A DNA stretch of 58,317 nt, from contig NZ_AJJL01000069.1 in the NCBI RefSeq assembly GCF_000257905.1, positions 1 to 58,317 on the forward strand, in the 5' to 3' direction. Under the pieces are notes generated by a model, which was not told the DNA's origin, did no database searches, and was given only the letters and a program-made list of their open reading frames with translations. The translations under genes and the position numbers were made by a program. Origin of the DNA: Streptococcus mitis SK579 (lineage in GTDB: Bacteria; Bacillota; Bacilli; Lactobacillales; Streptococcaceae). Shown one piece after another: positions 48,132-55,972 of the stretch. Within the stretch, counting starts at the first letter, position 1. Each line of letters opens with the position of its first letter.

Positions 48132-49481
48132 TTACTCTTTGTTCAAAAATTGATCTAAATAATAACGTAGGTAACTTTTCTTGCCCGTAATCATCTGCAG
48201 ACGACCTTCCACCCCGTACCGAAGTTTTGCAGCCTGCTCCGAAGTTAGATTAGTCTCCGCCTCAATTTTAAAGAAATTCCCTTTTTCAGTCTTAGTAGCT
48301 GTCGCATCGATGCTGGTAATAGTAGAATCTAGGAAAAGTTGATTCTTGGCATCATGAGTCGTCGTATAGCGAACCGAATCACCGACCTTGATCCTTCCTA
48401 CATCCTTTGAACTGAGATAGGCTGTGAGTTTGGCTTTCCCTTCTTTTTCCAAGGACGGATAGAGTTGGGCTAGTAAGGCACCTTCTGCTACCATAGTAGA
48501 ATCACTAGTCTCAGGATTAAGGTGAAGCACCCCATCCTCACTCGCCGTAATTTTCCCCTTGTCTAAAAGATTTCCCTGAACCTTCTTACCTGACTCCACC
48601 TCCAAGATTTTCTGGTCTAGAAGGGTCAATTCCTGACCAACCTTAGCCAAGTGTTGGGACTTAAGGGACTCTAATTGACTGCTTAATCCTGATGCATAGG
48701 CTTGCTGGGTACCTGAACCTGCATACTGGACACGGTAAGTAGCAAGACTAGATTCTAACTGAGAAAGCTGCGCTTCAACCTGCGTAACAGCCTGGGCCTT
48801 AGCTTGCGGATTTTCCTCGCCCTGAGACTTGTAGGACTGGTAGAGAGAGTAGGCTAGATTCTGACTGGCCAAGGAAGCACCTGTTTCAATAGCTGACTTA
48901 GCTGTCTGGTAATCGCGAATTTTAGCCTCTGTTTGACTGATGAGGTTCCCGATTTCAGCTTGGGTTTGGCTAGCTGCTGCATTCTGGGACTCGATGGTCT
49001 CATTTTGTTGCCATGTACTAGCCCTAAGACTGCCTGCTTGACTGATGTAGTCGCGAAAGGTGGCTTGGTAGCCAAACTTATCCTCCTCTGGAAAGTGGTT
49101 CTCCCCTTCTTGCAGGCTCTTTTGCAAATACTCCAATTGCTTTTTTTGATCCTTAAGCATGTCCAACTGACTAGCATAGGCCTCTGCTTGGACACCTTCT
49201 GCTCCCTCCTGATATTGAAGCAACAGTTCTCCCTTTTTAACCAGCTTATTTTCTTCCAAATGATTGACAAGAATACGATTGTTGCTAGTTGACTGGATAT
49301 TTGCCAGGATACGACTAGGCTCGACAGTAGCTCTAGTAGACAAACTCATCTCCTTCTCTGCAAATACTGCAAAGCCAAGCAAAAACACGAGCAGAAGGGA
49401 CATGGGGACAATCACCCGACTGGAAAAATTATGGTAACGACGATTATAAAACTCCGCACTTTCTAAAAATTCTGGTTTCAT
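48132..49481 (-). CDS. comB: competence-pheromone export accessory protein ComB
   Basis: A 449-residue HlyD-type membrane fusion protein. It has a short cytoplasmic N-terminus ([27 protein letters not shown]), one transmembrane helix near residues 25-45, a long coiled-coil region rich in Gln, Ser and Ala (about 110-300), and a C-terminal beta domain. It works with ComA to export and mature CSP, and can carry other double-glycine peptides. It lies 12 bases after comA. Confidence 0.96.
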   Translation of the reverse strand: MKPEFLESAEFYNRRYHNFSSRVIVPMSLLLVFLLGFAVFAEKEMSLSTRATVEPSRILANIQSTSNNRILVNHLEENKLVKKGELLLQYQEGAEGVQAEAYASQLDMLKDQKKQLEYLQKSLQEGENHFPEEDKFGYQATFRDYISQAGSLRASTWQQNETIESQNAAASQTQAEIGNLISQTEAKIRDYQTAKSAIETGASLASQNLAYSLYQSYKSQGEENPQAKAQAVTQVEAQLSQLESSLATYRVQYAGSGTQQAYASGLSSQLESLKSQHLAKVGQELTLLDQKILEVESGKKVQGNLLDKGKITASEDGVLHLNPETSDSTMVAEGALLAQLYPSLEKEGKAKLTAYLSSKDVGRIKVGDSVRYTTTHDAKNQLFLDSTITSIDATATKTEKGNFFKIEAETNLTSEQAAKLRYGVEGRLQMITGKKSYLRYYLDQFLNKE

Positions 49482-49493
49482 CCTCTCCTCTTT

Positions 49494-51647
49494 CTAGCTA
49501 TTCACCAAATGGGCATAAAAGCCACCCTGTGCAAGCAAATCAGCATGATTTCCTTCTTCGACAATCTTGCCCTGATCCAAGACAACAACCTTCTCTGTCC
49601 GCTCAGCAATGGTCAAACGGTGAGCAATGAAAATCAAGGTCTTATCTAAAGCCATGAGGTTATCAACAATCCGCTTCTCTGTCAAAATATCCAAACTGCT
49701 GGTCGCCTCATCCAAAATCAAGACCGGCGCATCTGTCAAGAGAGCACGCGCCAGAGCAATTCTCTGCCGTTGCCCACCTGAAATTCCTGCCCCATCCGAA
49801 GTCAACTCTGTCTGGTAATTCAGGGGCATGCGCTCAATGTCCTCCCGAATCTCTGCCAACTCGACCGCCCTTAAGATATCTTCCTGAGTCGTCCCCTCCT
49901 TGGCTCCCAAAAGAAGATTGTCCAAAATCGTTCCGTTAAAGACATAGGGCTGTTGAGGCAGATAGTTGATGTACTGACGTAGAGCCTTTTTGTCAATCTG
50001 ATTAAGATTAACACCACCCAGACTAATCTCTCCCTGACTAGGGTCGTAAAAATTAACCATCATCTTGGCCAAAGTCGTCTTACCTGACCCCGAAATCCCC
50101 ACAAAAGCCACCTTAGAGCCTTGGGGAATGGTCAAATTGATATCCGACAAGACATCTCGACCATAGCCATACTTATAGTAAACCTGCTTGAAAGTCATCT
50201 CTCCCTTCATCAAACTCAAATCCTCAACTGTTTTCTTCTCCTCAAACTCCGAGGCTACCAGATACACTTCATTTAGACGGTTATTGGCAACCTGCGCTGT
50301 CTGAAGTTTGGTTTGCAGATTGATGATATTTTCCAAAGGATTGGTAAAGTAAACAAGCAAGGTATTATAGGTAATCAACTGTCCTAAACTCATCTTGCCA
50401 TCCATAACCAGAATAGCCCCCATCCAGAGAATGCCGACATTGAGCAAGAGATGGGCAACTTTTTTCAGAGCCTTTTGCTGACTCTCTGCCCGACTATAGG
50501 TAAAGGATTTCTTCAGATAATCCACAAATTCCTTGTCAATCTTTTGGTAACGCTGACTTTCACTAGTCAAAGACTTGATAGTCTCAATACCGTTGATGTC
50601 CTCAATGATAGAAGAAGACAGAACCGCATTGGCTTCCATGGTGTCCCGATTCATCTTTTCAAACGGCTTCATAAAGGCAAAGATAATCACTGTATAGATA
50701 GGAAGTGCCAATAAGGTCATGAAAAAGAGATTGGTATTTTGTGAAAACAAAACAAGAGAAATAATGACAACCGTTGACACATCTAGGAAAATCGAAAGGA
50801 TGGTCGAAGCCAGCGCATCGATGATACTGTTAGCATCCGTGAAACGAGACACAATTTCCCCTGTCCTGCGTGTCGCAAAAAAGGACATAGGCAGGTGAAA
50901 AACATGCTTGATATAGGACAAAATCACATCAATCGATAAACGTTGCCCCAAAACAAGTAAGAGATACTCCTGAGCGTAAGACAAGACCTGCTGGAGAATA
51001 TAAACGATAACCAACCCAATAGAAATAATCCCCAGCGTCGAACGCATCTGATCTGGCACATAGGTATCAATGATAGACTGCAGATAATAAGAACCCACAA
51101 TGTTAATCAGGGTCACCAAAAGTGTCGCTAGGACGATGTTGGCAATCAAGCCACGCTGCTTCACTAATATAGGGATAAAAGAGAGCAGACCATTCTTTTG
51201 ATCCTTATGAGGCTTGTAGTCTGGACTAGGTGCCATAAAAAGAGTCACTCCTGTCCATTCTTCCGCAAAACGCTCACGTGGCAGTTTGGTCAATTTCACC
51301 CCAGGATCTGGATCTGCAATATGAATGCTGTCCTTATCCTGCCCAGTCACCACATAGTAGTGGAGCAATTTTCCTTCCTTAAGCACATGGGCAACAAAAG
51401 GAAAAGTCAAATCTGGCAAGTCAAAAAGCGTCATATCTGCCTTAATTGCTCGCGTCTCAAAACCAATCTCCTCTGCCACCTTGACCAAGCCCAAAGCCGT
51501 CGTCCCATCCATGGTCGTCTTGGCCAATTCTCGCAAGTGAGCCAAAGAATAATAACTACCATAGTAGCCAAAAACCATGGCTAATGAAGCTACACCGCAG
51601 TCCATCTGATCCACTTGCGGACGATAGTGACGTTTCCCAAATTTCAT
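49494..51647 (-). CDS. comA: competence-pheromone processing ABC transporter ComA
   Basis: A 717-residue peptidase-containing ABC exporter. The start MKFGKRHYRPQVDQMDCGVAS is chosen because GGAG is well placed before it. The N-terminal C39 peptidase has Cys17 and HYYVV with the catalytic His and an Asp in IADPDPG. A six-helix membrane domain follows, then the ATPase domain with GISGSGKTT, SGGQRQRIALARALL and LILDEATSSLD. It cuts double-glycine leaders during export. It is preceded by a ComE-type direct repeat. Confidence 0.97.
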   Translation of the reverse strand: MKFGKRHYRPQVDQMDCGVASLAMVFGYYGSYYSLAHLRELAKTTMDGTTALGLVKVAEEIGFETRAIKADMTLFDLPDLTFPFVAHVLKEGKLLHYYVVTGQDKDSIHIADPDPGVKLTKLPRERFAEEWTGVTLFMAPSPDYKPHKDQKNGLLSFIPILVKQRGLIANIVLATLLVTLINIVGSYYLQSIIDTYVPDQMRSTLGIISIGLVIVYILQQVLSYAQEYLLLVLGQRLSIDVILSYIKHVFHLPMSFFATRRTGEIVSRFTDANSIIDALASTILSIFLDVSTVVIISLVLFSQNTNLFFMTLLALPIYTVIIFAFMKPFEKMNRDTMEANAVLSSSIIEDINGIETIKSLTSESQRYQKIDKEFVDYLKKSFTYSRAESQQKALKKVAHLLLNVGILWMGAILVMDGKMSLGQLITYNTLLVYFTNPLENIINLQTKLQTAQVANNRLNEVYLVASEFEEKKTVEDLSLMKGEMTFKQVYYKYGYGRDVLSDINLTIPQGSKVAFVGISGSGKTTLAKMMVNFYDPSQGEISLGGVNLNQIDKKALRQYINYLPQQPYVFNGTILDNLLLGAKEGTTQEDILRAVELAEIREDIERMPLNYQTELTSDGAGISGGQRQRIALARALLTDAPVLILDEATSSLDILTEKRIVDNLMALDKTLIFIAHRLTIAERTEKVVVLDQGKIVEEGNHADLLAQGGFYAHLVNS

Positions 51648-51723
51648 ATTCATCTCCTTTTTCCTAAACTCATCTGATAATACCTATCTTACCCCAATCC
51701 CCAAACAAAAACTGGACTTCCTC

Positions 51724-51753
51724 CCCAAATGCGCCTATCTCCCTCCCAACTGC
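51724..51753 (-). promoter_or_regulatory. ComE-box direct repeat upstream of comAB
   Basis: The minus strand has GCAGTTGGG and GCATTTGGG with 21 bases between repeat starts, the spacing of the ComE consensus (aCAnTTcaG-N12-aCAgTTgaG). A TAAGAT -10 (complement of 51686-51691) lies downstream. This is the expected early-competence promoter of comAB. Confidence 0.7.
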
Positions 51754-51763
51754 ACTTTTCGGA

Positions 51764-51795
51764 TAAAAAAATAGGCAGAACAAACGTCCTACCTA
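51764..51795 (-). terminator. terminator of the bacteriocin region
   Basis: The minus strand reads TAGGTAGGA, a 6-base loop, TTCTGCCTA then a run of seven T residues. It separates the bacteriocin operon from comAB. Confidence 0.75.
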
Positions 51796-51863
51796 CTAAA
51801 AATATGCTATTGAAAGGAAAATGATTTTTTTCTGACACCCTAGGCAAGCTTGGGACAAATAAA

Positions 51864-51995
51864 TCATTGATAGCAACATTGTGACATCCTATTTAAAGTT
51901 ACTTCAATTTCCAATGTCCCCGTTATTTCTAAGCCACCTCTGGTATGATCTATTTCTAGTCAGAATAGATAACACCGTTCTAAATTACGATTCAT
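51864..51995 (-). pseudogene. short peptide gene interrupted by one in-frame TGA
   Basis: An excellent AAGGAG precedes ATG at 51995. The frame reads MNRNLERCYLF, then TGA, then continues open for 31 codons (LEIDHTRGGLEITGTLEIEV, then to MSQCCYQ) before a second TGA. With the single stop removed it would be a 43-residue peptide with a Gly-Gly and a terminal Cys-Cys. I do not recognise it. It is last of the bacteriocin gene string and may be a broken peptide or immunity gene; alternatively only the 11-residue product is made. Confidence 0.45.
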
Positions 51996-52062
51996 AGTTA
52001 CTCCTTTTTTGATTCGTTACCACAAGACACCTATTCCCTATAGAGCGTCTACTGCTTTAAAT

Positions 52063-52269
52063 CTATCTATTCTTTTTTTCTTTACTTCTGTATAAAAGAA
52101 TGAAGACCATCATAAATAATGCAATCGTGGGTATATTAAAATTATCAAACCAAGTAGGTAAAGATACTTTATTTATGTCAGCCACTAATCTGATGATTAT
52201 ATAAGACATTGAACTAAGTAATACCATGATTTCAGGCAAAACCTTCAATATTGATTTAACGAATTTCAT
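52063..52269 (-). CDS. two-helix membrane protein, immunity-like, paralog 2
   Basis: A 68-residue protein starting MKFVKSILKVLPEIM, with two predicted membrane helices and a Lys/Arg-rich C-terminus (YRSKEKKNR). It is about 80 percent identical to the 68-residue protein at 52974-53180, including TWFDNFNIPTI. TTGGAG sits at good spacing from the ATG. Small paired-helix proteins next to double-glycine bacteriocins usually give self-protection; that role is inferred. Confidence 0.8.
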   Translation of the reverse strand: MKFVKSILKVLPEIMVLLSSMSYIIIRLVADINKVSLPTWFDNFNIPTIALFMMVFILLYRSKEKKNR

Positions 52270-52347
52270 ATTAAACTCCAATGTGATGCATTCTTAGATT
52301 CTACCCTAACCATTTTCAGAGCAGACTAACAAGTCATTCTTAGCTGC

Positions 52348-52527
52348 TTACTCTACTTGCTTTTTATTGACCTTATATCCTAGATAAAAGAGCCCAAATA
52401 AAACAGGGTAAATTTCTGGATAAAATAGGGTATTGATCGGATTTTTCAAAATCAAATACGTTGCGATGTAGATTATGAGCGATACGATAAAATAACCCTC
52501 AGCAAAACCTAATAAAAATGTTTTCAT
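52348..52527 (-). CDS. two-helix membrane microprotein, immunity-like
   Basis: A 59-residue protein starting MKTFLLGFAEGYFIVSLIIY, with two hydrophobic helices (about residues 5-27 and 38-52) and a basic tail (YKVNKKQVE). AGGAG precedes the ATG. It lies between the two 68-residue paralogs and the 71-residue protein in the same direction. It is probably another bacteriocin immunity protein. Confidence 0.75.
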   Translation of the reverse strand: MKTFLLGFAEGYFIVSLIIYIATYLILKNPINTLFYPEIYPVLFGLFYLGYKVNKKQVE

Positions 52528-52606
52528 GTTAGACTCCTATTTACCTGACAAGAACGGCAGAAAACTCTACCATTCATATACACAAAATCCTTTTGATTCA
52601 TGTTCT

Positions 52607-52822
52607 TCATTTATAGTTTTGATTATTTTTTGACAAATCTTTTCGAAAAATACCAAAATATCCTGCGAAAAGCAAACCAACTAAAGTCCATTGCCAATTA
52701 AAGGATACTAACGAACCTGTACGAATCACATGAAGCGCGACATTAAGGGTTATTCCCAATAAAGGACATATCGTGGCTAATTTAGGTAACAATGTATTGA
52801 GATTAAGGTTGCGACTGTTCAT
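52607..52822 (-). CDS. two-helix membrane protein, immunity-like
   Basis: A 71-residue protein starting MNSRNLNLNTLLPKLATICP. Two helices (about residues 13-33 and 42-58) are followed by a basic tail. Its ATG lies three bases after the stop of the second bacteriocin gene (TAGATAATG), so it is probably translated by coupling and is the natural immunity partner of that peptide. Confidence 0.78.
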   Translation of the reverse strand: MNSRNLNLNTLLPKLATICPLLGITLNVALHVIRTGSLVSFNWQWTLVGLLFAGYFGIFRKDLSKNNQNYK

Positions 52823-52825
52823 TAT

Positions 52826-52981
52826 CTAACGCCCACGACGAGCCAAATCTGAACCAAATGTGTAACCAGCCCCAAATGCGCCAAATGCAATAGCACTTAG
52901 GCCAAATATAATCGAAATAGGTTCAATTCCTCCTTCAATTACTTGCAAATCTTTCTCATCAACTACTTGAAATTTATCCAT
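52826..52981 (-). CDS. double-glycine bacteriocin precursor, 51 residues
   Basis: The precursor has leader MDKFQVVDEKDLQVIEGG, with the expected hydrophobic positions and Gly-Gly at residues 17-18. A 33-residue mature peptide follows, starting IEPISIIFGLSAIAFGAFGA and ending DLARRGR. Gly/Ala-rich small-residue patterns suit a class IIb pore former. AAAGGAG precedes the ATG. The start overlaps the previous gene by 8 bases. Export would use ComAB or BlpAB. Confidence 0.85.
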   Translation of the reverse strand: MDKFQVVDEKDLQVIEGGIEPISIIFGLSAIAFGAFGAGYTFGSDLARRGR

Positions 52982-53180
52982 TCTTTTCTCCTTTACTTCT
53001 ATATAATAAAATGAATACCATTAAAAACAATGAAATTGTTGGTATATTAAAATTATCAAACCATGTAGGTAAGGGTAGCTTATTCACATCAGCTACCAAC
53101 CTGATAATTGTATAAGATATTGAACTAAGTAATACCATAAGCTCAGGCCAAATCTTCAGCATTAATTTAACAAATCTCAT
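52974..53180 (-). CDS. two-helix membrane protein, immunity-like, paralog 1
   Basis: A 68-residue protein starting MRFVKLMLKIWPELM; a TTG four codons upstream is also in frame. Two helices and a basic tail are seen. It sits between the two bacteriocin genes, 14 bases after the first and overlapping the second, and is the likely immunity protein for the first. A close paralog is at 52063-52269. Confidence 0.8.
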   Translation of the reverse strand: MRFVKLMLKIWPELMVLLSSISYTIIRLVADVNKLPLPTWFDNFNIPTISLFLMVFILLYRSKGEKNG

Positions 53181-53194
53181 ATATAAATCCAAAA

Positions 53195-53392
53195 TTATGG
53201 TCGATTAGCATAATATCCTGCAGCTATGCCTGCACCTGCTGAAGCTGTAGCAAGCGCAGCTACACCTCCAATTAATTTCCAACTAATAACTACACCACCA
53301 ATAATAATTGGTGCAATTCCCCCATCCACATTCACCAACTCTTCTTCTGTAAGAGCTACAAAGTTCTGTTCCATTTTGTCAAAATTTGTCAT
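53195..53392 (-). CDS. double-glycine bacteriocin precursor, 65 residues
   Basis: The ATG at 53392 follows GAGGAG. The 25-residue leader is MTNFDKMEQNFVALTEEELV followed by NVDGG. The 40-residue mature peptide is hydrophobic, rich in Gly and Ala (SWKLIGGVAALATASAGAG) and ends YYANRP. A related leader peptide is encoded at this position next to comA in pneumococcus. It is the first bacteriocin gene after the micro-ORF array and on the same strand. Confidence 0.88.
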   Translation of the reverse strand: MTNFDKMEQNFVALTEEELVNVDGGIAPIIIGGVVISWKLIGGVAALATASAGAGIAAGYYANRP

Positions 53393-53435
53393 CTTTTTTC
53401 TCCTCAATTTTTATGTTTTTTTATATCTTTAATGT

Positions 53436-53489
53436 TTAGCTTCTAAGCCACTTAAATAGCCAGATTGGATAAATAGCTGAAATAATCAC
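53436..53489 (-). CDS. micro-ORF D, 17-residue peptide (GTG start)
   Basis: VIISAIYPIWLFKWLRS from a GTG, preceded by AAGGAAGGAG at good spacing and a TTCGAATA box at 53522-53529. It shares the order Tyr-Pro, Trp, Phe, Lys with the three repeat-encoded peptides and looks like a diverged member. It ends about 40 bases before the first bacteriocin gene. Translation is predicted from the ribosome binding site and the similarity. Confidence 0.5.
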   Translation of the reverse strand: MIISAIYPIWLFKWLRS

Positions 53490-53560
53490 TTCTAATCTCC
53501 TTCCTTTTCTTATTACTTATTTATTCGAAAAAGAATTCGAAAATGTACAACTAATTAAGT

Positions 53561-53611
53561 TTATTTGAAAAATAATTTAATGAACCACGGATAAAAAATT
53601 GGTAGATACAT
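53561..53611 (-). CDS. micro-ORF C, 16-residue peptide
   Basis: MYLPIFYPWFIKLFFK, preceded by AGAAAGGAG eight bases before the ATG and a TTCGAATA box at 53645-53652. It is identical in protein to micro-ORF B, but one Lys codon differs (AAA here, AAG there). That synonymous change within the repeat supports coding. The peptide is aromatic and cationic, with no leader. Confidence 0.6.
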   Translation of the reverse strand: MYLPIFYPWFIKLFFK

Positions 53612-53685
53612 GAACTAGGCTCCTTTCTTTTCCTCTTACTTATCTATTCGAAAAAAATTTCGAAAATGTACAACTAAATTAAATT

Positions 53686-53736
53686 TTATTTGAAAAATAA
53701 CTTAATGAACCACGGATAAAAAATTGGTAGATACAT
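53686..53736 (-). CDS. micro-ORF B, 16-residue peptide
   Basis: MYLPIFYPWFIKLFFK, same protein as micro-ORF C, with AGAAAGGAG eight bases upstream and a TTCGAATA box at 53771-53778. It starts exactly 125 bases from its neighbours on either side. Confidence 0.6.
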   Translation of the reverse strand: MYLPIFYPWFIKLFFK

Positions 53737-53810
53737 GAACTAGGCTCCTTTCTTTTTCCTCTTACTTATCTATTCGAAAAGTAATTCGAAAATGTACAAT
53801 TAATTAAATT

Positions 53811-53861
53811 TTATTTGAAAAATAATTTAATGAACCACGTATAAAAATCAGTCACATACAT
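53811..53861 (-). CDS. micro-ORF A, first 16-residue peptide
   Basis: MYVTDFYTWFIKLFFK. The C-terminal half (WFIKLFFK) equals that of B and C; the N-terminal half differs. GAGGGGG lies seven bases before the ATG at 53861; an ATG two codons earlier is too close to it. It directly follows the perfect cin-box at 53889-53896. Confidence 0.6.
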   Translation of the reverse strand: MYVTDFYTWFIKLFFK

Positions 53862-53888
53862 AAACATTCCCCCTCTTTCTTATCTATC

Positions 53889-53896
53889 TATTCGTA
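53889..53896 (-). promoter_or_regulatory. cin-box (SigX/ComX promoter element)
   Basis: The minus strand reads TACGAATA, a perfect match to the -10-like element of competence sigma factor SigX. It lies about 30 bases before the first micro-ORF ATG, suitable for a short 5' leader. Late-competence control of the micro-ORFs and the bacteriocin genes is predicted. A chance match of 8 bases is possible. Confidence 0.65.
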
Positions 53897-53937
53897 ATTC
53901 CCACTAAAAGTTCTAAATTTTTTATTTTTCCTGACAA

Positions 53938-53966
53938 TAAAAAGCAACACGACTTGCATGTTGCTT
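53938..53966 (-). terminator. acpP terminator
   Basis: The minus strand reads AAGCAACA, a 9-base loop, TGTTGCTT followed by T residues. It closes the araT-recO-plsX-acpP unit before the cin-box. Confidence 0.8.
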
Positions 53967-53970
53967 CTTT

Positions 53971-54207
53971 CTATTCTTTACTTTTGACGACTTCTACCAC
54001 ATCGCCTACACTTTGGAGTTGATCAATTTCCTCATCGCTGATTTCGATATTAAATTCATCTTCCAGTGTCAAGATAAACTCCATCAAGTCAACTGAATCA
54101 GCATCCAAATCGTCTTTCAGACTCAAGGATTCTGTTACGACAAAGTCCTCTCCCTGTCGCTCTTGGATAATGGTCACAATACGGTCAAAAATTTCTTTTT
54201 CTGTCAT
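53971..54207 (-). CDS. acpP: acyl carrier protein
   Basis: A 78-residue acidic ACP. The phosphopantetheine-attachment Ser is in LDADSVDLMEFIL, a variant of the usual DSLD with Val instead of Leu. It lies 5 bases after plsX, as often found. It is likely the second, PlsX-linked ACP of streptococci rather than the one in the fab cluster. Confidence 0.93.
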   Translation of the reverse strand: MTEKEIFDRIVTIIQERQGEDFVVTESLSLKDDLDADSVDLMEFILTLEDEFNIEISDEEIDQLQSVGDVVEVVKSKE

Positions 54208-54212
54208 CTCTT

Positions 54213-55205
54213 TTATTCTCCTGAAAATTCACGCGCAGTCTGGGCAACTACGTCTGTTTCTAGCATGGTACGAATCTGGCGGATTGTACTATAAACAGCC
54301 TTGGCATCGCTTGAGCCATGAGTCTTGACAACAGGTGCCTTGACACCAAACAAGACTGCTCCACCAACATCTGAATAGTTGAGCTGTTTTTTCAAACCTC
54401 TGAGGCTGTCCTTGAGAAGGAGGGCACCTAGTTTCGCTCGAAGACCACCACCTATAATAGCGGTCTTTAGCAAACCCATGATTCCCATGGCTGTCCCTTC
54501 AATGGATTTGAGCACAGCGTTTCCCGTGAAACCATCTGCCACAACAACATCCGCAACGCCATTCATCAAATCACGTGCTTCCACGTTTCCGATAAAGTTC
54601 AAACTTTCATCAGCCGCCAGTAATTCATAGGTTTCCTTACGAAGCGGGTCGCCCTTGCTACTCTCTGTTCCGTTGTTGAGCAAGCCAACACGTGGTTGCG
54701 CAATTCCACGGACATTTTTAGCATAGAAGGAACCTAGAACCGCGTATTGATAGAGGTGCTGGGCCGTATTTTCTGCATTAGCACCGAGGTCCAGCATGTC
54801 AAAACCTCTCCCATCTACAGTCGGCAATGTTGACATAAGTCCAGGTCGATCGATATTCTTAATACGACCCACGATGAAGAATCCAGCAGCCAACAAAGCG
54901 CCTGTATTCCCAGCCGAAAGAACAGCATCTGCTTCGCCTTCTTTGACAGCCTTGGCCGCCAATACCATACTGGCATTCTTCTTCTTCCGAATAGCTCTCG
55001 TAGGTTCATCGTCTGAATCAATCTTCTCATCCGTATGGATAATGCTGACGCGCTCTGTCGCTGTCAGATATTGCTTGATTTTGCTTTCATCTCCGTAGAG
55101 TTGAACCTCGATATCTGAAAAGTCAGCTAGGACTTGATTGACACCCTCAACGATGGCTTGAGGTGCGTAATCGCCCCCCATGGCATCTACTGCGATTTTT
55201 TTCAT
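54213..55205 (-). CDS. plsX: phosphate acyltransferase PlsX
   Basis: A 330-residue PlsX beginning [27 protein letters not shown] and [17 protein letters not shown] are diagnostic. It converts acyl-ACP to acyl-phosphate for phospholipid synthesis. It overlaps recO by 4 bases. Confidence 0.97.
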   Translation of the reverse strand: MKKIAVDAMGGDYAPQAIVEGVNQVLADFSDIEVQLYGDESKIKQYLTATERVSIIHTDEKIDSDDEPTRAIRKKKNASMVLAAKAVKEGEADAVLSAGNTGALLAAGFFIVGRIKNIDRPGLMSTLPTVDGRGFDMLDLGANAENTAQHLYQYAVLGSFYAKNVRGIAQPRVGLLNNGTESSKGDPLRKETYELLAADESLNFIGNVEARDLMNGVADVVVADGFTGNAVLKSIEGTAMGIMGLLKTAIIGGGLRAKLGALLLKDSLRGLKKQLNYSDVGGAVLFGVKAPVVKTHGSSDAKAVYSTIRQIRTMLETDVVAQTAREFSGE

Positions 55206-55972
55206 TTCTTTTCCTCTTTTAGTAATTGTCCCCAGTCTGCTAGGGAATCAATAAATTTCTTTGATTTTAGGTGAATCCCAACGTACTCTTCGTAGAGTTG
55301 ATCCATAAATTGGCGTAGCTCTTGCTTGATTTCAGTCTTGAGTGAAATGGTTTCCAAGGTCTCAAAATCAATAGCTTGAAACTGATTGAGCAGATAGGGG
55401 ATATTGGGATTGAGATGGCAACGTCTCTCATCTTCATGACAATGCTCTGGACAGAGGCAGGCTCCATATTTGAAAGAAAAGTCAAAAGCCTGACCGATCC
55501 GATGGCAAAAGACACACTCATTAAAATTGAGGCTGATTCCAAATCGAGTCAATATTTGAATTTCAAAAATATTGGTCAAAACTTGATAATCCAGGCCCTC
55601 TTCCATCAACTCCAAAGTCTTTTGTAAAAAAGCAAACAAGGGAGCATCTTGCTGATTATCCTGCAAACTAGCATCGGCAAGAGCTGCCACATAGGTCGCA
55701 TAGGCCATGACAAAGAGGTCGCTATTAATCTTTGGAAAAGTCATGACCTCATGATAGTCCTCGATATAGCTGAGCCCGTCATCATTGATTCGCAAGAGAA
55801 ATCGTGCCAGCACCAAGGGCTGAATTACTGGCGCTAGTTTGGACTGACCAGCGTGTTTAACGAAAAACATGCGCTTGCCAGCCTGCTCTGTAAAAATCTT
55901 GACTAACTTGTCATCCTCACGAAAGTTACGATTGTAGAGCACCAAGCCTTGACTCGTGATAGACTGAATCAT
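55202..55972 (-). CDS. recO: DNA repair protein RecO
   Basis: A 256-residue RecO. It has an N-terminal OB fold ([22 protein letters not shown]) and a Cys cluster ([18 protein letters not shown]) likely to bind zinc. It loads RecA with RecR. It overlaps araT and plsX by 4 bases each, both ATGA. Confidence 0.95.
   Translation of the reverse strand: MIQSITSQGLVLYNRNFREDDKLVKIFTEQAGKRMFFVKHAGQSKLAPVIQPLVLARFLLRINDDGLSYIEDYHEVMTFPKINSDLFVMAYATYVAALADASLQDNQQDAPLFAFLQKTLELMEEGLDYQVLTNIFEIQILTRFGISLNFNECVFCHRIGQAFDFSFKYGACLCPEHCHEDERRCHLNPNIPYLLNQFQAIDFETLETISLKTEIKQELRQFMDQLYEEYVGIHLKSKKFIDSLADWGQLLKEEKK

Larger units (their letters stand above)
53515..53870 (-). repeat. three 125-bp tandem repeats, each with a box, ribosome binding site and micro-ORF
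   Basis: The micro-ORF stop codons lie at 53561, 53686 and 53811, exactly 125 bases apart. Each unit contains the 16-codon frame, a spacer with TTGTACA, and an inverted TTCGAA...TTCGAATA motif; the spacers between units also carry a purine-rich ribosome binding site for the next frame. Differences are few and fall mainly in the spacers and in the first half of peptide A. Confidence 0.92.

Noticed and set aside
47962..48132. N-terminal extension of PurC by 57 codons
   Set aside because: The extension covers the promoter and PurBox-like site, and PurC proteins begin at the [13 protein letters not shown] position.
53515..53870. Possible CRISPR array from the regular repeats
   Set aside because: Whole 125-bp units are repeated without unique spacers, and each carries a reading frame; there are no cas genes.
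51660..53960. comC or a second comDE system
   Set aside because: No histidine kinase or CSP-like precursor is present; the leader peptides are bacteriocin-like.
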